Source: Argyresthia goedartella
Lineage: Eukaryota; Arthropoda; Insecta; Lepidoptera; Argyresthiidae
NCBI GenBank assembly: GCA_949825045.1
Contig: OX463815.1
Span: 18,655,231-18,719,230 of the forward strand
Length of the DNA: 64,000 bases
Direction of reading: 5' to 3'
Position 1 is the stretch's first letter. Each line of letters opens with the position of its first letter. Positions 45,394-54,000 of this stretch are shown piece after piece. A program made the translations under genes and the position numbers. Below the pieces are notes generated by a model. The model did no database searches. It was not told the DNA's origin and was given only the letters and a program-made list of their open reading frames with translations.

Positions 45394-47226
45394 CTATGGC
45401 CCCAAATTGGCCAACGTGTGATACTCCAACCAACACTGTCCGAGGCAGAGTCTGACGTTGCACCTACGGCAGAAACTGTTCACGGACGTGCGCTTTCCAA
45501 GGGCCGAGCACCTGCAACATCTCCCCTGCTTCTTCTTCTTGGAATTGCTATAAGTCGGAGCAGGAATCGGGAAATGTTGCGGGTGGTTGTCCAGACGGTG
45601 GAAAGCGGTGTTGCTTGGAGGATTCTCTCGTTGCATCGGTCCCGGACAGAAGAACCGATCAACAAGCCCCTGAGCCACGCTAACCCTTGTTTCCCGGTGC
45701 GTAAGGTTCCGGAATGTTGGGTTACGCGAGAGAATGATGTATGTATTCAACAGGCTGCTGTTAAGCAGCCTGTTGAATACATACCTTACATTTGAGGTAC
45801 ATTTGAGGTACCTCGTCAAGGGCAGTTGGTTATACCAATTGTCCATGAAAAGGCAATGCCCCAAATCGAGATACCCATCCATAACTTCAAGAACGACCTT
45901 CGCGGTAACGTTGCTGAACCCATGAATGGACGTCTGGTGCATCGAAGAATCTTTACCCGCGTACAAGAGAGTCTTCAGCAAGTAACCAGTCGTTGCTTCG
46001 CACAGGTCGTAGGACTTGATCCCGAACCTGGCCGCTTTGGTGCGTATGGATTGGACCCAAGAAAGGCGTCCCTTCCATAGAAGCAACGACTCGTCCAAAC
46101 TGAGTTCTCTTCGTGGCGTATACAAACTCGGAAATATATCGTTGCAATGTGTCAAAATGGGGGTAATTTTGAAGATTTTTTTGTGATACGAAGACACACC
46201 AGTAGGTTGTTCTTCGTTGTTCACAAAATGGAGAAAACGCGTGAGCATGAAGAAGCGATTGCGACTCATCAACTTCCTGAAGTTTGCCATTTCCAACATA
46301 CCAGACTTCCAGTATTCATGGACATTCGTCCTCAAGCACAGCGACATATAGATCAGCACGGCAAATAATACATAAATTTCGTCGACTGTGGTCTCTCGCC
46401 AGTCGTCCAGACTGGCGGGAATATGACCTGTCTCGGATAATTTACTTATTATTTGCCATGCGTATCTATTTGTCTCGGTGACAATCATCTCAATGATTGA
46501 CCGAGGCCACATTCTCAAAAAGATATCCGTAGGATCCTGGGATATAGACTGCGGGCCCGGTGAACGCAGATATGTTTCTGCTTGGCCAATGAAATTCGAA
46601 AAATCACTCGACCAAGAAAAAACATTCGCGTCCGGGCTAGCAGGCGGGCTGACAGCACGCGGGCGCACAGCGGCCGGGCTGTCAGGCGCACTGACCACAG
46701 TTTCCGCCCCAACATCCGGCAGAGATACTTCATCACCTTCCATATCGACAGCCACCTCATGCTCTCCTTGCAATTGTCCTCTCAAAAATCCGATTAATTC
46801 TTCTGCTTGAACATTCTGCATCTCGGCATACTCTCCTAGAACAGGCAGCGGGCTAACATTCAAATCAAACAAACTTTCTGGTCGCATGCATTCTATTTCC
46901 TCCGCCTCCGCTACAGCGAAACTCCGCTCTAATTTGCCCGTATCAGACGAAGTTGCAATGACCGCGTCGAAATCGTCAACGTCACTATCAGAGATATCCA
47001 GTTCACTTCCGGAGTCCTCAATGAAATGTTCATTTACAATATTTTCTATCTCACTTTCATTGAGAACCCGGGAGTGAACTGGCATTCTCGACGATGACGA
47101 TGACGACCCAGGCATTGGAGCTGCAGCGCGTTTACGCGCTCCGGATGTTTCTCTAACAATATTTAATGCAGTGGTTGTTGTTGCGGTGGACACGGAGGCC
47201 GCCGTGGCTGTGGCAGCCGTGCCCAA
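45394..47226 (-). CDS. piggyBac-like transposase, main (last) exon, internally deleted
   Basis: About 610 codons with no ATG at the left edge; it is entered by splicing at an acceptor (TTCATAACAG) ending at 47227. The N-terminal part is acidic and low-complexity (EDSGSELDISDSDVDDFD). From about residue 230 the piggyBac catalytic region appears: DDWRETTVDEIYVLFAVLIY, EYWKSG, FRKLMSRNRFFMLTRFLHF, SLDESLLLWKGRLSWVQSI (first Asp, about residue 376) and LFMDNWYNQLPLTRYLK (second Asp, about 461). The next region, which should contain the third catalytic Asp (the GGVDRxD-type segment), is missing and replaced by residues read through a 21-bp palindrome (45739-45784). A C-terminal cysteine-rich domain is retained: RCCRCSALGKRTS, FCRRCNVRLCLGQCWLEYHT. 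Without the third Asp it should not transpose. Confidence 0.8.
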   Translation of the reverse strand: MGTAATATAASVSTATTTTALNIVRETSGARKRAAAPMPGSSSSSSRMPVHSRVLNESEIENIVNEHFIEDSGSELDISDSDVDDFDAVIATSSDTGKLERSFAVAEAEEIECMRPESLFDLNVSPLPVLGEYAEMQNVQAEELIGFLRGQLQGEHEVAVDMEGDEVSLPDVGAETVVSAPDSPAAVRPRAVSPPASPDANVFSWSSDFSNFIGQAETYLRSPGPQSISQDPTDIFLRMWPRSIIEMIVTETNRYAWQIISKLSETGHIPASLDDWRETTVDEIYVLFAVLIYMSLCLRTNVHEYWKSGMLEMANFRKLMSRNRFFMLTRFLHFVNNEEQPTGVSSYHKKIFKITPILTHCNDIFPSLYTPRRELSLDESLLLWKGRLSWVQSIRTKAARFGIKSYDLCEATTGYLLKTLLYAGKDSSMHQTSIHGFSNVTAKVVLEVMDGYLDLGHCLFMDNWYNQLPLTRYLKCTSNVRYVFNRLLNSSLLNTYIILSRNPTFRNLTHRETRVSVAQGLVDRFFCPGPMQRENPPSNTAFHRLDNHPQHFPIPAPTYSNSKKKKQGRCCRCSALGKRTSVNSFCRRCNVRLCLGQCWLEYHTLANLGP

Positions 47227-47326
47227 CTGTTATGAAAAAAAAAACACACGATTTTAGCAACAAATGAAACAACAGAGGGGGATTGTAAAGTTTTTTTAAT
47301 TAAAAGTACTGGATCAAAATACGTAC

Positions 47327-47425
47327 CAGCTCACTCCCACTGCGTTGCTGGAGGTTGCTGGCTGCCGGCTCCTCCCCGCTTCCCGACGTCGGCGGCCGCT
47401 GCCAGCTGCTGCCAGCTGCTGATGA
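47327..47425 (-). CDS. piggyBac-like gene, third exon
   Basis: A 99-bp exon between acceptor TTTTCACAG (reading leftward, ending at 47426) and donor GTACGT (47326-47321). It encodes 33 residues, SSAAGSSWQRPPTSGSGEEP... ending GSEL, in phase 0 on both sides. Low-complexity, no domain. Confidence 0.55.
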
Positions 47426-47629
47426 CTGTGAAAATAGAAAAATACATTATTGTATATGGTATGGTACTAGAAAGCATGGAAGGATAGCTGGAATAGAAGA
47501 GTAGGTGCAGGAGAAATGCACAAAGGCCCCGCTCAAATGGGCCAGCTGCAGGCAGGCCACACCCTGTTGGAGGAGAAGAATGGTATGATACCACCGGTGA
47601 TCTATCTGCTTGCTAATCAGAATACCTAC

Positions 47630-47737
47630 CACCATTTCTTCAGCCAGCGAGCGCCGGCAGCGCCTTGATGTCGACGGCTGCGGGGAGGAGTCGCCCTCGC
47701 TCCCGCTCCGGCCCAGAGAAGCTGGTTGCTTCACCAT
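47630..47737 (-). CDS. piggyBac-like gene, second exon
   Basis: A 108-bp exon after acceptor TTATAG, beginning exactly at an ATG (47737), ending at GTAGGT (an alternative donor 3 bp earlier keeps phase). Encodes MVKQPASLGRSGSEGDSSPQ... RRSLAEEMV, phase 0 at both ends. It could instead be the first coding exon. Confidence 0.5.
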
Positions 47738-47992
47738 CTATAACATAAATAAAATAGGCAAATTAAATATAAACAAAATACCAGACTGGCAGTCAGTGAC
47801 ATTTGCAGTATAATTATTTGTGTCCTTTTAGTATAAAACTTCACATTTCCCAGGTAAATATTTAATTATACTTGGTAAAACTATATTCAGACCGTTTAGG
47901 CTGCTGAATGGAACAAATTAATGGATATGTATATATATAAATATAAAAGGAAACGAAGCAAAAACGATGCGAGTGAAATTTCAATTATTTAC

Positions 47993-48064
47993 CTTCATCC
48001 GACCGGAGCGGGAGCGCACATACACCAGCTTCTCATCAAGCTGGGCATGGTAGTCATGATCCAT
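47993..48064 (-). CDS. piggyBac-like gene, candidate first coding exon
   Basis: ATG at 48064, preceded one base away by CTTTTTTCAG, encodes MDHDYHAQLDEKLVYVRSRS-GRMK and ends phase 0 at GTAAAT. It lies about 90 bp inside the right inverted end. All four exons being phase 0 supports one gene. Confidence 0.45.
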
Positions 48065-48222
48065 TCTGAAAAAAGTAGCTAAGGCATTAGGATCAAAACG
48101 TACACTCTGTGCACTTTTACAAATTTGTGTAATTTTGCATTTTTTTGTCATTTTACACTAAATTGTCAAAAGTACATATCTGAACTTGCAGGCAAACGAA
48201 TCCGCCTAAAAAGACAAGTTAA

Positions 48223-49880
48223 CACAATATGACACAAATTTGTTATTTTTTTATTTTATTTTTATTTTTATTTTTTTTATTTTGATATTTCCACTTGGGC
48301 ATCGTGTAGGGTGTCTTACGAGCATAATTTTATGTCATATGCATGTTTTCCCTAGGACCAATATTTATAGAGATATCGATATTACAAACATAATATGACG
48401 TATATCTCGAAATCGGTGAGGTGCACGAGGAAAATGTTTATAACCAAAAGTGATAGCAAAAAGCAGCACTACACGATTCCGAAGCAAAAAATAACAGTCA
48501 AAAAAAATATTTTTTAACACAATTTTTTTAAGTCGCTGGATGCTGTATTTTTCCATTGATAAAAAAAAGGGGCTTCCGCCCCCTTATCGACACTGAACTC
48601 CAATCATAAAGCCGCGGAACCTTTGATATGGAAACCCCAATCATCACATCACCCCGAAACCTATGATATGGAGTTTCACCGAATATGACTGAAAACACCC
48701 GCACCCTGTAGTGAGATTCTGTCTGTGTGTGAGTAAAATGGCGTCGCGGAATGCTTCTGTGTGCGGGTGAAGCATGTGAATTGGATGCCTGATCACGTTT
48801 CTGACGGAAAATCAGCAAATTGGTACATTATTTTGATAAAGAAACCTATAAAAATGGATTCCTTATAAGATTTCCAATAAGATATGTGTATTTTTTATTG
48901 AAATCTAACTGTATTTCTCATTGGAATTACAAATAGCATTGGGGGGAATCCGTCTGGTTGCAGGACGTATCATGTAAATTTGCCGATTTTCTGGACATCT
49001 TGATGAATTTTACTATGATTTGTGGTTTGTTTATCGCAAATAGAGTTGTAAATATGAATAAAACAAATACTTACCTCAATTCACCAAAAAAACTACACTT
49101 TTCTCCCAATAAAATTTCACCACCAAATACGTTGGGAGCGTCCGGAAGAAAGTGATTTTCAAAACGCGGTTGAATTATTTTTTTCTACGGAAAAGCATAA
49201 ACTAGCACACAGACCATAAAGTTTGTCTAATTGGGTGTCCACACATGATCGAACCGTAAAAATTGGTCCAACCGTTGGATAAAAAATACCGGTTTCAAAA
49301 ATATTAGTCATCCCGCTGCTTATGCTGACAGCGGTACAGGGAGTGACCGGGGCCGCGCTGCTTATGCTGACGGCGGAAAAGGAGAGGTTAAGTAATTAGC
49401 ACATTATGTCAGCGTTAAAGGATCCGTTAGATATATAGCTAAGCGAAGCACTATGAGGAACACTATAACCGTGGTATAAGTAATTTAGAAATTCTATTAT
49501 TTCTAAGATTTGTTGCCAAGGTATAACTCTGACTGCAGTAGGTTGAAGTGGCAACCCGAAAGAAACACAGTACAGTACAGGTTACAGAAAAAAAAAACAT
49601 GAGCCCTTAAAAATGTTATACAATATTTAATACCTTCATAGATGATGATTGAATCAAATAGCTATCCAATGAAATCTAAAACATTATCTCTCTCTTTCAA
49701 TTGCAAACACACTCTGCCAACATCGTTGCTAACCGTATACTACGTTTTCTTTATACGGTCTATATGTCTCTGGGCGTCTGGGCGATGACGTCAAATAACA
49801 CGTTTGAAGGGAACTGTCTAGCGTATTACCTTCTTCTGCGGGGCGTATATACCAGAATGGAGTTTTATTATGTAGATGGC
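48223..49880. other. no gene recognised; small repeats
   Basis: T-rich run at 48239-48290. Two near-repeats GAACCTTTGATATGGA (48618) and GAAACCTATGATATGGA (48657). CGCTGCTTATGCTGACAGCGG (49314) is repeated as CGCTGCTTATGCTGACGGCGG (49356). No supported exon. Confidence 0.35.
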
Positions 49881-49881
49881 C

Positions 49882-50222
49882 GACTGGCACGTACAATTAA
49901 CCCAGAGCTCCGGTTCACCGACTTTGTGCAGGTGAGCCTTAAACAAAGCAGCTATATTTTAACAGCATGCTTTTCCATGATTGCAAGTATGTATTACAGT
50001 GCTACCCCCCGTAGATACTATAGTGTGTATGTAGACGATAGTAAATTTACGAATGGTAATTGATAATTTGACGTGTTTTGGTAGCTGTATCTACGGGGGG
50101 AGCACTGTAATACATACTTGCAATCATGGAAAAGCATGCTGTTAAAATATAGCTGCTTTGTTTAAGGCTCACCTGCACAAAGTCGGTGAACCGGAGCTCT
50201 GGGTTAATTGTACGTGCCAGTC
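49882..50222. repeat. 137-bp near-perfect inverted repeat, 68-bp spacer
   Basis: Left arm 49882-50018 (starts GACTGGCACGTACAATTAAC) is mirrored by right arm 50087-50222 (ends GTTAATTGTACGTGCCAGTC). The only difference I see is one extra A in the left arm (GCTACCCCCC against GCTCCCCCC). The spacer is unique AT-rich DNA. The left arm overlaps an open frame at 49701-50063 with a donor-like CAG/GTGAGC at 49930, which I do not accept as an exon. Confidence 0.95.
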
Positions 50223-50593
50223 ATACTAAAATGGTGTCATTGTGAACGCTTTATTCATACACGTGTTACAAGCCTCGTGCAAAATTAATCAACCGATATT
50301 AATTTCGTCAACGCTAAAACGTCCGTTCCGTTGCGTTGCATCAAATTCGACTCTGCCTGCATGATCCAGCCTGTCTACTCTTATCGCATTATTGAAAGCA
50401 AGGGAATAGATATTTAGAGATGATATTTATATGAAATGAGTAAGTTTGTTTATTCCAAAGCGAATGCTCAATGCAGATTTCGCTGGTGAAGTTTGTAATT
50501 CGCGCACGAGGCTAGAGTATATATACTATATAACATAATGGTACCTGGGTCTTTAAAATATCCTTTTAGACGAAGTTTTCCTTTAATTTTTTT

Positions 50594-50846
50594 GGCTAGT
50601 ATTTAATCGCACATCAAAAATACTGATTTGCACAGCAAAAAAGGATTAACAAAAACACTTTTTATGTTTAAAATATTTTATGTGTACTTAAGTTTATGTT
50701 TTAAGTATTTTTATTATTCTTACATGTTCAACCTAACACGAAGGATAAAGGGGGCTTCGCTTCGCTCACTCCCTATACCCTTCAACTAAGCAACCGCAGC
50801 ATTTTGCCCTGATATTTGCTGTGCAAATCAGTATTTTTGTTGTGCA
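50594..50846 (-). mobile_element. MITE abutting LRR exon
   Basis: GCACATCAAAAATACTGATT then TGCACAGCAAA (50609-50639) is inverted at 50815-50846 (TTTGCTGTGCAAATCAGTAT, TTTTGTTGTGCA). The core matches 61352-61570 in the other orientation. It ends 24 bp before the exon at 50871, so only the polypyrimidine tract and AG separate them. Confidence 0.75.
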
Positions 50847-50870
50847 GTAAATTTTCCCTTTATTTTTCAG

Positions 50871-51020
50871 TGGGTGCAGAATGCAGTCTTAATGCATGCG
50901 AAGTGTTCGATATGATGACAGATCGCAAGAACGATAGCTTGAAGCAGATTCCTACCGGCTGCGCCGCTGACGTACATTGGAGGCGGCTAGACAGGCGAAT
51001 ACGAGCTATCGAGCAATCTG
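50871..51020 (+). CDS. LRR gene exon: N-terminal Cys region
   Basis: Acceptor TTTATTTTTCAG, donor GTGAGG. Enters and leaves in phase 1, 150 bp. Encodes GAECSLNACEVFDMM, then IPTGCAADVHWRRLDRRIRA and IEQS. Three cysteines follow directly after where a signal peptide would be cut. Joined to the next exon it reads AIEQS-V-WTVSAGQ. A MITE ends 24 bp upstream. Confidence 0.8.
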
Positions 51021-54000
51021 GTGAGGCAATTCTGTACGTTACGCTGAAGCCAACTAAAAATCACAACTGTATTGTATAGACATAAACTCCTCTGTGCCTG
51101 TAGATCAATTCTAGGTCTCGTACGCGTCAGGTTGGGATGGCACTCAAGGAAGACATGGCACAAGTGTGTTTATCGCCCTCCATTGCCCATAGGATTACAC
51201 GTCTACTTCATTCGCAAGTTAACCCGATAATATATCCCACTGTGATCTTTGAGGACGATAGGGAAGCCACAACTTACTTATTTCATAATTTATCATGTCT
51301 TCCCGAGTGCCACCCAGACCTGACACAAACTTAGATGTATGTAAGCTTATTTCTTATTTACTGGAATCTTCTATACTCAGCTCAAGTAGATACAGGATTA
51401 CACAAATTTAAAATTTAAAACACCCCCTTCCCCGACACTTTAAATGAAATCTTAAATGTCACTTGTTTCTTTCCTAAGCTCATAACTTTCGAACCACGAT
51501 TTTAATAAAGCATAGCTAAGAAACGTCTCAGTAAAGTCCATACTACCGAATAGAAAAAAACGCATTCATAACAGTCCACCCGTTCGACAGATACCTCATA
51601 CACACACACACACACACACAGAGAGAGATGCTTCCAAGACATACTACCCTTAATTTTTCGTCCGGAGTTAAAAATGCAAGCTGGTAGAGAGAAATTGCCA
51701 GTCTCCATACTAAATTGTTTTTGTGTACGTTTCTGTTATTCCGTGTGACAGACATCTGAAATTCCACGTAACACAACGTTTATATTGTAGGTATATTGGT
51801 TTAGCAAAGCGGCTCCGTTGAATGATTTTGTACATTCGCAAATAAGCCGGCAAGGCTGGATGAATTAAACTTGTGGTAAGCACATCAAACCCTCTTGATG
51901 ATTGGGTGGAATATTCGTCGTCTACGCGTCAATTTCGCGACAAACCAACAACAAAGTTTGGTAAACGCGATCGACAATGTCAGTATTCAAACACACTGCG
52001 TAGATATGTCAAACGTTGTGCAGAACTGGGGCTTCTCCGTAGAAATTAGTTGCCTGGCATTGTCATTGTGAATTTCGTGTTTCACCACGTCTCGTCGAGT
52101 CATAAATTAATCTCAGATTTGGACATTGTTCAACAATGAGTTACTTGAGTTGCTTGTCAGTTGTATCGTTGTACGTAGCTCCATCATGCATGAGTGAAAC
52201 TTTCCGAGGTTTCATGAAATGTGGGAGTTCGTCCACTTTTAATTGTGTGACTTTTGTGGATGAGTAAGAGCTAAGTAGTTACATAACTGCAAACTTAGAG
52301 GTAATTTAATTCATTGCCCGCCTCAGGGCATAGGGCCTAGGGTCTACGTCACATTATTTTATGCAATATAGTTGCGTCTCATCTGACACAAGTAATTAAG
52401 TAAGTGGGCCCACGCACTAAGCGGTTGCGGTTGCGGGCCGCGCCCAATATAATATACATATATAATGAACAATTTTCCTTTCATGTCCCGGAAAGAAAGC
52501 TCTTTTTAAAGATAACCTCGCCTTTTACATATGTTTTCTCTTAATGTATATTTTTAAATAACTGTATTCAATAAATAATTATGAAAGAAGAAAAAAAATA
52601 AAAACATTGGCACTATGCCGCCCACCCGCGGCGGTCGCTCGGGGCACTGACGGCAGCCAGCCATAACCGCAACCGCTTGGTGCGTATGCCGTATGCCCAG
52701 AGGGATAATTATTAGATAGCCAAATGCATGAACTGCTTTTTGTGCACATTCGAATTGGATTTGATGTGATTGTAATTAGTGACAGCCCTAGTTAGTTATT
52801 TTTGCCTTCCCCGACGACGGAGACACGACTGCGGCTCTCCAAACTTAAGAGTTGGATTTGAGTTGCATGCATTTTATTAATTACCTGTTTATATGGGTAT
52901 CTGCATGAGTTCCTTCGCAGCCGCGTCCCCGTCGCTTGGCTCCATGAGCGGAAGGCCAAAGTGTTTATCAAATCGAGTAAAAGTAACATAAAAAAATCAC
53001 CTTTTTATTCCAGTTTAATTAAATGTTCACCAAAATTTTACAACCTCTTTTGTTACTAATACGTTACCCATATATTTAAGTTTAATTAAGTCAAATACAA
53101 TATTTGATACCTTAAATAATATCGGTTTCTGACAGAAAGTGACCATAGCAACCAATATATGGGGTCGCCTCGCTCACTTAGCTCGGCTCCAGGTTATACA
53201 TAAGCTGTGTGTGACCTAACACAAACTAATTTTCGTATTCGGAGAGAAAGTGACCACATTAGCAACCAATTCTGTGGAACTACAAGGGGTCGCCTACCCT
53301 ATGAGGTTCTTTTGGTAAACATTTAGCTTATTCGGTTTACGTCAACATTTTCAAATTCACGCATCACTATCAGTTATAAATTCTTTATTTGCGATGCTGG
53401 TTGACTATTTTATAAATTCGCTTTTTGGTAAAGTGTTTAGGGAGTCAAAACATATTTATATATAGCTTACTAATTAGTAAGCTATATATTTGTTGCCGTT
53501 TTTTCATCGTTGTGTCCATTTGGCTCCGATCGCCTTTATTTGACGGCACTGATGGAAGAGTGTTTTCCTTTTATGGAAATACATACAGTTGTTGGCAGAG
53601 TTGTGTTTCTCCATAGTATGGACAGTCAGCGCTGGCCAGTCGCGATGGAGACAGTGCAATCGCGGCGCCCTCTGCCGGTGCGACGTTGCCCGCCGAGCTC
53701 TGAACTGCTGGCGCGCTGGCCTGACTAGCCTCACCGCAGATATTGTTGTACCTACTGACCTGCAGCATATGTGAGTAGAGTATCAATTAAAATGTATTTT
53801 TGTATATATATAAATGTATCTAGCCTTATGCACCAACTAGTGAGTTCCTCCTCTTCATCATGCATTTTTTAAGGACTTGCGGTAACCTCAATTGATGCAC
53901 AACGTTTTGGAGATGACTTCAGACTACCAAAAGTAAATGTAGTTAATTAATGACCCCTCCTAGGCGTAAAGGCTTTTATTCTGAATCGACTACCCGAATT

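Larger units (their letters stand above)
43877..48222 (-). mobile_element. piggyBac-like element with TTAA flanks and inverted ends
   Basis: TTAA at 43877-43880 and 48219-48222 bracket about 4.3 kb. Both ends read inward TTAACT(A/T)GT and then share a perfect 30-bp inverted block beginning CAGATATGTACTTTTGACAA (43898-43927 against 48153-48182), followed by TTACACAAATTTGTAAAA on each side. The element carries a piggyBac transposase gene on the minus strand, a second partial transposase piece (44844-45090), and two tandem duplications (44047-44274 and 44511-44783). TTAA target duplication is the hallmark of piggyBac. Confidence 0.75.

Noticed and set aside
48565..48592. GGGGCTTCCGCCCC hairpin after an A-run, terminator-like
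   Set aside because: A rho-independent terminator has no meaning in this eukaryotic context; no transcript is anchored there.
49701..50063. 120-codon open frame with a CAG/GTGAGC donor-like site at 49930
   Set aside because: No ATG start, phase does not fit the LRR exon at 50871, and much of it is the arm of the inverted repeat.
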